From: Chaetoderma sp. LZ-2023a
Taxonomy: Eukaryota > Mollusca > Caudofoveata > Chaetodermatida > Chaetodermatidae
Direction of reading: 5' to 3'
NCBI GenBank assembly: GCA_034401795.1
Contig: CM067360.1
Location: 118,894,279-118,958,278 of the forward strand
Length of the DNA: 64,000 nt
The translations under genes were made by a program, and so were the position numbers. The first letter of the stretch is position 1. Every line of letters begins with the position of its first letter. Positions 46,935 to 59,005 of the stretch are shown here, one piece after another. Under the pieces are notes generated by a model, which worked only from the letters and a program-made list of their open reading frames with translations, had not been told where the DNA came from and searched no databases.

Positions 46935-49675
46935 AATATGTGCATGTTTGCTAACACGAATGTGTCTGTTCTAGTTTCTAACTGTAGGCGTGCGCATCTA
47001 TGTGTATCTGCATGTTTATGCCCCTGCTTGGCGATGATAATTAATTATCCTAAAGTAAACCAATTCACTGTCGAAAGGATTGATGAGATTGCAAAACACT
47101 TATGCAAGTGCACTACCCAGCGGGTGTTTCTTTCTGCTAATGCTTGCTAATTGGTTCATAGCGTACGCAAGACGCCCGTTGCAACCATGTGGGGAATGAG
47201 ATAACACACTTGGGCTAACATTCTACTGCTTACACGCGACACTCTAGGATGGAAATCAACAGAGCAATGGACCGATGATGACCCATCCTGGGGGAATATA
47301 CAAATGTAATCATGTTTTAGATTTATTTACCGATTCCAGCATTAGGGTCATTAGTATTTCTTCATGAATACATCCAGATATGTTCTGTATTCATTACTAG
47401 TGACAGGACACATTATGTGTATATCTCAATAATCTTACATTTTGGCAATACAAACACTCAAGGTGAATACATAATAGAGGCATCAATTTCTAGCTATGCA
47501 TCAATCCATTTCTAGCTCAGCTCGCCAACTTATCACGTACGTTAACTTCGATTTGAAATCGTGAAAGCTGAAGTCCCAGAATGTCAATTTCAAATGTAAC
47601 CGCACTCATACACTGTTGACTATTTGGACATTAGTTTGGTAATGATTTATTTTTAAATGCACGGCATTCTGTATATTAAATGCTTGATTAAAATAAACAC
47701 CTGCATTTGTAATACAACTACATGTGTAATACAACTACATGCGGAATGTGCAAATGAACGACACAAATGTACATTTCTTAGGATTGCCACATAGTTTCAA
47801 AGACAATACAACACACATTAACACAGGATACTGTTACATGAGCAGAGAATAGATCATACACATACAACGATGGTTGCTAGATAATGGGCGATGGTCAACA
47901 CATATAACAAGATTTTAAGCCAGCGCCTGTAAAGACTTTGTAGTGGATGATTATGAATACTCGGTAGGTCAAGATGCTTTAAACAAGGCTGGGGTGATCA
48001 TTGGAGACACAGTAGTCCTGTAAGACCTCTTACTTTAGGATACAACTTGCTTCGATTGGGGAGGTCGTTATGAATGGGTTCATAATCCATGCAGTTATTG
48101 TAACTCTGAAACAGTGCCAGGAATGCACTATTCGCAAGGCCCTACTATAAGGGGTTGCCATCCCCCCTCTCCAGAAGGGGCCCCTCTCGGTGTATTTGTA
48201 CTGTACATGTGCGTCTGGTCTGGTCAGGGGATCCTCCGCCAACACAATTTGAAAATGATGTGCTCTTAGAAGCAATCCCCTGAGTTTTGCATGGTAAAAT
48301 GGTAAGAAAAGATAGCTAGAAACAATAAATGGGTAATTCGTTTCTGTAGAGAAATAATACAATTGTATTAATGCTTAACAAAGCCCACATTGCGGTCTGA
48401 TTTCAGCGGACGCCACGGGCAAGCTTCCACAGAGTCTTTTGGGAAGATCACTCTGTTCCAATAGAATGTGGCAGAGTTATTGAAACATGTCTTAAGAACA
48501 AGAAGCACTTCATGCTCGCGTTGACCCTTGCATCTACAGATGCGGGTAAACATAACTATTGTAACATTAATCTATTACATCCTGCCACTAAATAACTATC
48601 TGAAAACAACTGCTAACCGTTTTGTAGTAATGTGCTCCGTGATGTAAAGCAGTTAAAGCTCGCCGCCTACGGCTTGCTTGACGAGGTATGTTTGGTTCAA
48701 TGTGTACAATTGTTCCAAAGCAAGCCAACAAGTCGGGATTGTAACGCGTTGTGACGCACTTGTGAACTGGCTCCCGAGTGGTAGTGCATTTGGGGAATAT
48801 ATCTCGTTGTGCTGAGTGTGAATTGTGTTGAATGATTCATGTAGAAAGATCGGACAAATTTACCGAGACTCGTAAACTTGAACTTGAATTGAATTACAAT
48901 GTGTGTTCAACCAGTTACAGAAACTCGGAATCTAATTCCCGCTGTTATTAACACACGGAATTAGATAGTTCACGTTCAATAGCGATAGTCATGTTAATAC
49001 AAAATAAAAAACAGTCCTGCTGGTTTCTCATAATCGTATTGTACTGTTCATTTTCACTTCTAAGGCTATGTGCTACTTTGCGCTAGAAAAGCATGCAAGA
49101 GAGACCACATAGCGATAACGACCCGATTCCATGGTTACTAAACCCGATCTAAAATGGTTGTATCAGTCACAGAAAACAGCCTAACTATGGATGACTATAC
49201 ATATATATATGCAGTAAACTATATTATAGAAACCGGACTAAGTATGCACAGATGCTGTAACGTAAAACGCACACATTGCAACTGGAAGAAGGCCAGGTAA
49301 CGTTGCGAGGAAAGTCAGCACACTTGCGTGCTTACCACATATCACAATCTTGAATTGCCCCAAGTGATCAGATGGGCAGTTCATGAGATGGCACCGCCAG
49401 GTAATGAGGGTGAAGGATTACGTTTTGGACAAGCTTCCGGATAACATATTGTGGCAAGGGCTATACTGCGATCACCAAACCACTGGTTTAATAGAATTCA
49501 AAAAGAAATAACGAACAACAGTGGCCGAGCGATAGGATAGGGTAAATTGTGGGCCACGAAAATGGACAGCGTGTTCAACAGTTTTTTCAATATGTAACTT
49601 CTGCAGTAAACGTTAAAACAATGATCTGTCCAATAATAGGGTACCACTTTCTGCACAGCAGGCTTGAGTACAAGT
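46935..49675. other. No gene recognised
   Basis: About 2.7 kb without a recognised gene. 47,490-47,600 has weak similarity to 36,540-36,660. An 18-bp direct repeat, GTAATACAACTACATG, sits near 47,710. The longest open frame (48,030-48,362, minus, 110 codons) has no motif I know. Confidence 0.35.
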
Positions 49676-49835
49676 GTAAATGCATATGCATTTACATGTA
49701 AATGCATTTGCACGTGCATGTGCACGTGCATTTGCATTTAACCGCAATTGTGAAATTTCTGGCGCATTTGTATTTGCACTTGCATTTGAATCTCATGTAT
49801 TTGCATTTGCATGAAAGGTTTGCATTTCCATTTGA
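49676..49835. repeat. Degenerate TTGCAT hexanucleotide tract
   Basis: Repeated TGCATT, TGCACG and TTGCAT units across about 150 bp. Confidence 0.8.
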
Positions 49836-49889
49836 GTTTTCAACTCATTTCATCCTTTTCATTGACACTACGTTTCTCATTTTTGGATT

Positions 49890-49995
49890 TCCTTCAAAAT
49901 TGGCTGGCACCTGCTGTTACAAATAGCAGCAACAGCTCCCCGCCAAAATAATTTCAAAATATTCAACCAAAGTATTTCTTAAATCATACAACTGA
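49890..49995 (+). mobile_element. Fragment of hairpin/CRE MITE
   Basis: One palindrome arm, AGCAGCAACAGCTCC...ATAATTTCAAAATATTCAACC, followed by TATTTCTTAAATCATACAAC as in intact copies. Confidence 0.55.
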
Positions 49996-50627
49996 CATTT
50001 CCGTTGCCAGAAATTATAAACTTAATTCTCTGTGATCTATTAATTCATTTCACTCTACGTTTCATAGCATGTAGCTAATCATAGTTTTCGGCCATCAAAT
50101 ATGCATATGCAATATCATGAATATTTTGAAATTAGTTTGACTTAAGTCTGCTGATATCTTAGCAAGCCAACCCGTTTTAGTTAATCTGTTTCTACAATAA
50201 ACTCACTTACATACAAGCCCGCTGGAATGATTGGCTCCATTATTTTCCACTCTTGACCTGCAAAAGGGCATTTCTAAATACCAAGGCAAAGGATGTTTTG
50301 GCAGATTTGGCCACCAAAGCGTTACTGTAACAATCGGACTAAACGTTGTTGTCGCAGTAATTAATATGTTGATTATCAGGAGAATTAACGATATTCATAC
50401 TACCCCCTGTCTTAAAGAAACACAATCTTCTGACTTCCAAATCACAGATGGTCACCCAGGCACTTTTGCCTGTATACTATATTCTCCAAGTGCTCTATAC
50501 GTGTTAAGCTCCTTTCAAAGTAATTAGTGTGCTCTTAGTAATATATCTCTACTTGTTCAGTCTATATGGTTGTTAACTCCATTCATTCAGAAATTTCTAA
50601 TCCTTTTGTTGTCAAGTTTGGCTCATT

Positions 50628-50765
50628 GAATGCCCATTTGCATTAAAAGAGAAGATATTTGAAAATGTGTGACTGATATGACGAGTTTGATAATCGAGTC
50701 AGTCATTCCAGTGGTAAATCTTCAACAGTTATCTTCATGTAATGCAAATGGACATCTACCACGAT
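50628..50765. mobile_element. Foldback MITE family F6, copy
   Basis: GAATGCCCATTTGCATT at the left against AATGCAAATGGACATCT at the right. The inner arms TGACTGATATGACGAG and GAGTCAGTCATTCCAGTGG surround TTTGATAATC. A right-half fragment also lies at 50,220-50,285. Confidence 0.7.
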
Positions 50766-50959
50766 CAATACATAATAGTTGTTGATAAATATGAGTGACA
50801 CGCGTTAGTTTACAGCTCACCCATTGTGATTAGAAGGCCCTGCCATTCAGTCTGATTATACACACATACCCGGCCATGTGCGACTAAAATGATCTCTGAC
50901 AAAGTTAGCATTTAAAACTTTGAATCTTAAAGCGCCAGAATCTTAGTTCAGGTCTTAAA

Positions 50960-51225
50960 TAAGCACATTTTGAAACAAATTTGACTGGACGCCTTTACTC
51001 ACAGCTGTCAGCCAAATTATCTTCAACATATTCAACAGACTATTTATTAAATTCTTACAGATATTGCATAAGCTGATCACTATTTTGAATAGAATTTGGC
51101 TGAAACCTGTTGCTGCCATAGGCGACGTAGCGATTATTAATCAAATTCCTTTCAAAATCTTGAACATAATATTTGATAATAGTTGATAATTATTTTGAAA
51201 GTAATGCAACTAGACACATATTGCT
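50960..51225. mobile_element. Debris of hairpin/CRE MITE palindromes
   Basis: Three weak arm-like stretches: GAAACAAATTTGACTGG at 50,972, GAATAGAATTTGGCTG at 51,093 and GAAAGTAATGCAACTAG at 51,196. Each is followed by a partial complementary arm. Confidence 0.4.
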
Positions 51226-51354
51226 TCCAAGGGCGCAATGGCTATCAATGAAATAATCAACATCACATTTAGGAATCTGAAAATGCAATGCATTAACGGT
51301 TACCCTTTAATGGTGAAATAAGTAGCATTTGTTCATAGTAAAGTTGTATGTGCT

Positions 51355-51480
51355 GATAAAGAGAAGACTATTTTTGAAAATAGCGTACTCTGGATTGACT
51401 AGTTCAAAAAGTGAGCCTGTCATTTCAGTGGTAACATTTTTAAAAAATGGTCTTCTTTTGGCCTGAACATGTACACTGTT
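51355..51480. mobile_element. Foldback MITE family F6, copy
   Basis: GAGAAGACTATTTTTGAAAA and its mirror TTTTTAAAAAATGGTCTTC flank a GAGCCTGTCATTTCAGTGG core. Confidence 0.65.
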
Positions 51481-51489
51481 AAAGCAAAA

Positions 51490-52112
51490 CGTTGCACAAA
51501 ATGTAAACAAACATCACATATGCCAAAACTCATGATCAACAACAAAGTAACAAAGAAGCTGCGCAAAAAAGTCAACACAATTCTTTTATACATCGATTTA
51601 TCCTGAAGCTGCCACATAGAATGCATTAGCAAAGAAGTCACAAATAACCCTAGGTGGGTTACGCATTATCCCATACCTAGCATATCGCACCACAAAGCAA
51701 AACCCAGCAAGTCGGCTGAATTACAAAAGAGATGCATCACATCATTTACAGACAAAAGGAATACGAAAATATCTGATGTTAATTTTTTAAGCTGACAGAT
51801 ATTGGCAGGATGCAGCTGCATACCATGGCATATGACGTCCATCGCAATACCTTACACAGCTCAGTATCACATATTTTCTTTAAAAAACGTATACATCCAC
51901 AAATACAACACACGAACAAAACTAAATATAAACACTCAATTTGCAAGAACAACAGGAACATAATTATCTGTCATTCCATCCAAGTTTTGGAATGAACTAT
52001 AGGGTAATTTAAGGACACAACTCGTGCGGCACAGATCACGTAAGGACTGCATTAAAAATAGGTATTGCTAGTAATTATTCAACTCAGCCATCATAATCAC
52101 CTCTCTCTCTCT

Positions 52113-52143
<31 letters not shown>

Positions 52144-52570
52144 ACGTAATGTATGCAGTTGATTCTGATTGCTGTATTAAATACCTTTTGTATTATATAT
52201 TTTGTATAGTGTAAAGATACACGAATATTAATTTAGGCGCCTGTACGCCTCATATGCAATTCCGCAATTGCAAAGAACCTATCCTGTATATATCGTACTG
52301 GGTTTAAACTGAACATAAAAGTAACTAACGTGAACGTGAGAATGAACATATTCAAGAGCGTATTACCTGTGTATTTACATTGAAAGTACTATGTGTTGTG
52401 AAATCAGTGTTCAAAGGGTTAATTATTATTAGCTAATAGTTCATAGGCAGTTCACATTAGAACTCCATCAATAACTTGTTCGACATTGGAGGTATTGCTG
52501 GCTAGCGTAATTAAGGAATCCAATATGCCAGTCGAATATAAGAGGCCATACTGACTTAGGTCCTTTTAGA
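51490..52570. other. No gene recognised; CT microsatellite at 52,103-52,142
   Basis: CT dinucleotide runs flank a run of about 12 C. No gene recognised. Confidence 0.4.
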
Positions 52571-52572
52571 TT

Positions 52573-52890
52573 GATGTCTTAATCAATTATGTCATGAGTG
52601 ACGTATCCACGTCCGTCATAAATGGCCAATAGTCCGTCAAGGTGTGTGAATCGTATGCCTTTCACTATTTAATAAACACTCGGTTGCACATTATGAAAAA
52701 ATTGGCCGGACGATGTTGCGGCCATAGGCAGCAACAGCACCCTGCCAACTTAGTTTCAAAATATTCAACAGCTTACCAATATAGTGTTCTGGAATATGAG
52801 TTTCATGGGGTTCAGATGAAAATCGACCCTAACGTGGGTGGAGCCTATCCAAAGATGAGTGGGGTGCAGCTAAAACTGGATTCATCCATT
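52573..52890 (-). mobile_element. Hairpin/CRE MITE, subfamily B
   Basis: Proximal end ACTGGATTCATCCATT (subfamily B terminus), GGGTGGAGCCTATCC, palindrome remains about 52,683-52,770 and mutated CRE-like sites (TATGTCATGAGTGACGTAT). The distal terminus is not clear. Confidence 0.65.
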
Positions 52891-53336
52891 CTAAAATCCA
52901 ACTACATGTAGCTATGTTGACCTCTGATCCAGCTCAGTAGACTTGAACTGTATTGTTTGGCCAATACACTGTTCTATTGGTACAGGATGTGCTGACTGTT
53001 GATTGCCATATACGCCATTACTGGCTCACAGTGGACACTAAGTCATACTAAAGAAATACATTAACAGTTTGCGAGCTTCCATATCTGAACTACATTTATT
53101 TGACCTTGCAGTCGCAATGGGCCTGTTTGTCAAATTGGGTTGATATGATTTTCCGAGCTTAGGTCAATTGGATAGATAAGCTAGGCGTGCTAACGTTACA
53201 TTATTTATGCTTTTAAGAAAAAGAAGCAATTAGCCAAAATCACCTTGTCTTAGAACTATGATGACACGGTTTCTCCGACTGTCTGCCTATCGATTTGTCG
53301 ATGTATGTGTCGCGGAACCACGACGAGTATGACGAC

Positions 53337-53343
53337 ACCGACA

Positions 53344-53390
<47 letters not shown>

Positions 53391-53697
53391 AGCGACACTG
53401 GCGATACTGATAGCGACGACGGCGGCCGAGGAGGATGACGGCGACGACAACAGCAATGATGACAGCGACACTGACGGCCGATGACAACAACATCAACAAT
53501 GGTAATAATAAAAACAAGAACGACGATAGCGCCGATGATGACGCCAACACCCGGCGATGCCGCCGATGACGACGATGACGACAGCAACGGCAACGACGAC
53601 AATAACAGAACAGTAGCAGTAATACTACTAAGAAGAACAGCACCACCAACAACAACCGCGACGACGACGACGACGACTGCTGCTGCTGCTGCTGCTG

Positions 53698-53782
<85 letters not shown>

Positions 53783-54960
53783 TACTACTACTACTACTAC
53801 TACAACTACTACTACTACTACTACCCCTACTACTACTACCACTACTACCACTACATCAACTACAACAGCAACTACAAAAACATACAGCAACATTTATAGT
53901 GGTTTATGTCTGGACGCATACACTTTTAGCACTCTGATGTTCTCTAATACAAACGCGTGCATATTAAATCATATGAATTATAAGTTTCACAATTAAGTTT
54001 CGTACCTTGGATTGGTGAAGATGAAGCCAATATAAACGTATATTTCATGCTGGTAGAACACACGCATACTCATTATGCACTAACATTAATTTACTTAGAC
54101 TCAAGTTGTAAGTTCCGAGCCAACAAAGTTAACGTAATCAACTGAATCTGTGTAATGCCGTATGCGTTATATTGTTTGTATCACTCCTTCCCACGAGAAA
54201 CGTCTGTGTCGCTGTCCTGGGACGTGTTTATGCACCGCCTATTCACACAATCCACTATTCAAAATCGCATCACCAATGCTAACCCCTCATTACAACTATC
54301 TCGAGGCGTGTTGGCGCTACTGGAATAGTTATTGCTGTACGTTCTGTTTACTCAGCCGCTGTATACACCAACGTTCGGGCTTCGATATTAACGAATTAGC
54401 AGTAACTGCTACAAAAGGAACTTGGTTTGTGATCGAGAGCTGCTGGCCTCTAACCTCCTCGTTGTATTTCTCTAAGACGTGTCTGCATCCGAGAGTATAC
54501 ATTACCTGGCTAAATCTATAGTGAACAAAACCCATTCACCTTCCATGCACCGATGGTTAATGACACACTCCAAGTTACTGGTTTGACTAACCCTCATGCA
54601 CACCTGGATTACCTGTATTAAGACGGAGTATGCATTGCTCGAAATGAAGCGAGTGGCCATTTTATTAATGGTTGCGCTCAAATATGTTGCTGAGAGCAAC
54701 AGCTTTGGTAGATGGCATGTTCAAGATTGTTTGGTACCGTATACTTAATGATGGAGATAGTATATGGGACTGTGCATTGCCCCTTAATGGAAATATAAAC
54801 GCTTTGATTATTTTGGCATTCTGTTAAATGATTGTAGATGATGGATGACGATTTTCCCTGGATGATTTAATGCGAAATGACGGAGTTATCACAAATTGGT
54901 AACAGACTCAGGAGTACGAACAATGTGTGTGTGGTACTGAGATGGAGAAAGGAGGATAGC
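53337..54960 (+). repeat. Dispersed repeat F5, copy 2, with ACG, CTG and CTA arrays
   Basis: ACG run 53,344-53,391, mixed GAC/CGA sequence to 53,676, CTG about 53,677-53,698, CTA about 53,699-53,870, then the body shared with 42,990-44,190 (offset about 10.9 kb). Poly-Thr, poly-Val and poly-Ser open frames on both strands are artefacts. Confidence 0.8.
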
Positions 54961-54965
54961 ACACT

Positions 54966-55316
54966 AGCCATCAGTCATATGGCGGCATATTCAAATACGT
55001 GCTGCCAATGACGTCATGAATGGCAGGGTAAAGTTCGTCATGAGCGCATGATTGATGACGGAGTAAGCATTGGTGTACGGATAGTATGTCTTTACTATTC
55101 ACTAAACATGCTGTTTATTTTGCACCTAATTTGAGTGAGCGCTATTGTTGCACCCTGTCAAATTAGTGTCAAGCCATTCAACAGGTTACGTGTATATTTT
55201 CCTTAGAAATTTGAGATTCGGGGAGTGCAGGGGTCGGTTGATCCAAGCACGGGCGAAGCGTGCGTGGAGCTTAACTAGGGATGGGAGGGGCATGGGTACA
55301 ATTGGAAAGGTGTATT
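54966..55316 (-). mobile_element. Hairpin/CRE MITE, subfamily A
   Basis: CAATGACGTCATGAATGG near 54,996, palindrome with a deleted loop (55,110-55,185), GGGGTCGGTTGATCC, GAGCTTAACTAGGGATGGG, end TTGGAAAGGTGTATT. Confidence 0.7.
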
Positions 55317-55319
55317 GCC

Positions 55320-56195
55320 TAAAAAATCATCCATTCGGACACTGTATTTGTGGTACTTGGAGGACAGCGTAGAGTATTGCGCGACTTTGATGTAATATCC
55401 AGTTTCATAGACTGCTCTTGTTTACTGGAAGACATTCAATATTCAACGCTTGTTTATCGAATCAGCTGATTAAGATGGCATACATGTATATCTATAGTTA
55501 TTGATGGCGCTATTGATCAATCAATGCATAAATTATGCTGTTTCTGTGAAAATTTAAAGGGGCCTGTTATAGTTATTTCTCCGTCACTGCGATGGCGTCG
55601 CAATGCAGTCACAGGGAACATATGTTTTACCCCACAGTAAAAAAGAATGGTATGTGTATGCGGTAGCTATCGTGTGATGTAAATAGTTGTGATGCCATAT
55701 ACTATGTAACATTTTACTAAATATTCTCTTTGGAATTGTATCAACTGTGCACGTATTTATGTACATGTGTGTGCATAAACTAATTGTGAATTGTCTGCTG
55801 ACCTATTAGTCTTACAGGAATAAAAATGTGCCCACATTAGGTCGCTCTATAATGGGATATGGTCTTCATTTAGACGATGGAATTGTGGCACTGCGAGTAT
55901 GGCACATTTATTTCAAGATACACTAATTGGATTAGTCGTGTGTATTTTCACCAAAAATTGATGTTTATGGCATGCTATGGTCATTTTATTCAAATCGTCC
56001 TGGGCAAATAATCATTGCGAACGCAGTATCGAGTTTCATAAAACGCTGCACTAACTAGATTTTAGCAACGTCATAAACAGCGGAGGGAATCTCAAATCTA
56101 GTCAATTCCTTTTTCCAATAGCTACAATATACTGAGAATACTGTTGATGTTTATCTTCAGGATATATGGCATATTACAGAGAAATATGCATTTCA
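55320..56195. other. No gene recognised
   Basis: No gene or recognised repeat. Confidence 0.35.
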
Positions 56196-56197
56196 TG

Positions 56198-56446
56198 TAG
56201 CATTGCTACGAATTGTGCCTTTACCATTTAATAAGCAGTATGCTGAATATTTTGAAACTAATTTGACTGAACGCTGCAACAGCGCCAAGACTAATTGGTT
56301 TCAAAATATTTAACAGCTTAGCTGTATAGTTTTCTGGAAATTGATAGTCAGGAAGTTCGGAGATCGATCGATTCCAGTACAGACAAAGTGTGGGCGGACC
56401 TTCGATAGAGATACGCGGGGAATGGCTAAAACTGGAAGGGTCCATT
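56198..56446 (-). mobile_element. Hairpin/CRE MITE, proximal half
   Basis: Starts at the TACGAATTGTGCCTTTACC block, without the CRE half. Palindrome with shortened loop 56,232-56,312, TGTATAGTTTTCTGGAAATT, GGAGATCGATCGATTCC, end ACTGGAAGGGTCCATT. Confidence 0.75.
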
Positions 56447-56449
56447 ATG

Positions 56450-57730
56450 CAATCAGGATACGTTCACCTGGACTATTATACTATAATGGAATTGTATTCG
56501 AAAATGCACATATTGAAAGATAGCTATAAGCACTCTTATTATGATAATCGTGATGGTTATAAGTAAACTCGTAAATATAACAATTGCTCTTATGTGTTAC
56601 CAGCAACACAAAGAACATCCACACATAAATTGTCGTCATGAACAAGAGGGCCAGACTAGCAACATATTAAGCAGTATTCCTTCACAGTGGTAACTACACT
56701 AATATATGTTTACAGGGGACCGACCACACACGGAGAAAGCTCAACGGACGCAAACGTATGCGTTTATATACTATAAATACAACGATACCTATATTGTTTG
56801 CACATTTTCGAATTTCTTAATTGTATGTGTCGCCATGGAAAGTCATTTTCTTCAATTTCTCGTGAGAAACACTGTGTGACGGTATCGCATGCATGATTGC
56901 TGTGGTATGACGTCATTTCGTGAATAATATTATATTGTTGATGATTTATACCTCACAGGAGTTAATTCGAACACCTCCATATTAAAGAGATACAAGAGGA
57001 ATACTAGCCTGTATTAAACTAGAACTTGGATCCCGTTTGGTAACTGTTCTGGACGCTAAATTCCTCTTATCTGAACACACGTTTTGAGTAATCTGCAGCG
57101 TTGCATAAGCCTGACAGAGCCGACACCTTCGTACTATAACCCGACATGGTTAGCGGGACAGTATAATCTACAATGACGCAGTGTACACTATGCTCAATGC
57201 AGTCCCACTGTCACTGAAGCTTGTACAACAAAAATGCCCTATGTTTGGACATCTTTTGCGAACGCCGCAACACCTATACAAAGACTGTCGTTGTCGTCGT
57301 CATGGTCGCCATCACCAGCATCAGTAGAAGTCTCTTTGGCAATGCTGAACAGTCAACATCAACAATTTGTGCGAATGGTTGATGTTATAGGCATGTGAAC
57401 TTTTGCACAACTTGTTTCACCATCGAAGTATGTACGCTTTCACATTGCTGTGGAAACGTGGCCTTGATGAACGTCAGCAACATCTTTAAACTACTCCAAT
57501 GGCAGTGTTTCAACACGTCTGCGCTTGGGATGCATAATAGAGCTGGGCGATATACAGATTTCACATCGTAAACCAGTCCACTATGGTGGCGATTTACAAA
57601 CAGCCGTTATCACGTTTAAACCCAAAACCCGAGTTTAATACAAATATTCGCTTTAGCCAATACTGATTAATAGCAATATGTATTAATATTGATGCCTTAG
57701 TCGGCCAATGCCGTTCTCTATATTTGTTTC
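56450..57730. other. No gene recognised
   Basis: About 1.3 kb with no recognised gene. A TATGACGTCATTTCG site lies near 56,906 outside any recognisable MITE. Confidence 0.35.
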
Positions 57731-57734
57731 GAAA

Positions 57735-57875
57735 ACTCTCAATTTTCAGACCAAGATAATACTATTTGTTTACTTTAGACTGACTGACTGGCTCGATAAG
57801 GGAGACAGGCATTTCAGTGGTAAATGTTCACAAATAATCTTTCGTCAGTCTGCAAATTGACATTTTCCCAATTGT
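57735..57875. mobile_element. Foldback MITE family F6, copy
   Basis: TTCAGACCAAGATAATACTA at the left, GACTGACTGGCTCGATAAGG and CAGGCATTTCAGTGGTAAAT at the centre, CAGTCTGCAAATTGACATTT at the right. Confidence 0.6.
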
Positions 57876-57879
57876 ATTG

Positions 57880-58600
57880 ACGAAATTTGTCCATTAAATG
57901 GTTAACACTATAAGCGGTCAAGAAGAACTCAAACTGCCACAAACCCAGCTGATACTTTTTCGTTTAACGTGATGGATAAATTGGAAATCGCCATTGGCAG
58001 CAAAATGCTTCAGTCAAATTATTTCAAAATAATCAGCATATTACATGAGTACGTGGTTTTCAGTAGCGATTATGTGGTTTGGATTTTAGGATTAAAATGG
58101 TAGCAATTGTGCGGGTTGTGACTATTTTCGTTTTGTTGCTCTGAGCTCTGTCTATTGTGCGAGAGGTGCTAACTCCATTTCAGCGCTGTATTATTGCTGT
58201 ATAAATTATGCCCCAAAGACAGGTGATCGTCTAATACAAGTGATGTAATATACAACTCATTGTAAACAACTTTTATGGGCACAGTGTGTGTTTGCTACGT
58301 CAAGTGCATTGTTCGGAAACCGCTTATAGAACCACACATGTTGATTTAAATCGTAAGGCACCCTTTATAGACATTTGAACTGTAACTAGGGTTTTTTTGC
58401 TGGATGGTAGAGCAGGCAGTGTATAAACTACGTTACTTAAGGCTGTATTGCCCTGTTGTTCTACGAATTCCCCGCCCCTGTGGATATCAAAGAAGTCCAT
58501 GATTAAGTGGATTATGGACGAGGAACCGACCCTGTGTCATGTGCTGTGCGACGACCGTAAGACAATACAATTGCCCATGCCAATAATTAATGCTTTTCGG
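57880..58600. other. No gene recognised
   Basis: Palindrome-arm debris (CAGCAAAATGCTTCAGTC) near 57,995-58,035. No gene recognised. Confidence 0.35.
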
Positions 58601-58602
58601 CC

Positions 58603-59005
58603 AATTCAACTTTCCAAAGTAGCCACCCATCATATGACGTCATAATGAACTGTGTGCTGTGTACAATGACATCATAATGAATGACGTCATGAATGACGTC
58701 GATAAGTACGTCACGAACGCATATTTTAGGACGGTCTATACATTGTTGTACACATTATTTGCTTGTACTACTTACTTAATATTATGTTAAATATTTTGAA
58801 ACTAATTTGACTGTGCGCTGTTGCTGCCATAGGCAGCAACAGCGCCTAGTCAAATTAGTTACAACCTACTCAACAGCTTTCCTGTATAGTTTTCAGAAAA
58901 TTGATAGCTAGGGCATTTGGAGATCGATCAATCCCAACACGGCGAGGTGTGGGTGGAGCTTATCTAGTGATGGGCGGGGCATAGCTAAACATTGAAAGGT
59001 CCATT
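58603..59005 (-). mobile_element. Hairpin/CRE MITE, subfamily A, near-intact
   Basis: 403 bp, closely matching 27,681-28,083 throughout. Ends AATTCAACTTTCCA and TTGAAAGGTCCATT. TATGACGTCATAATG near 58,633, AATGACGTCATGAATGACGT near 58,680, palindrome about 58,792-58,876. Confidence 0.85.

Noticed and set aside
46725-47150. 141-codon Cys/Val-rich frame
   Set aside because: Centre is a GT/GTGC-rich low-complexity tract, and the ends have no known motif.
48030-48362. 110-codon minus-strand frame outside arrays
   Set aside because: No recognisable domain or conserved context; length is compatible with chance in AT-rich DNA.
53240-53996. Poly-Val/Ser and poly-Thr frames near an ACG/CTA array
   Set aside because: Trinucleotide array artefact, and the same pattern occurs in the paralogue at 42.6 kb.
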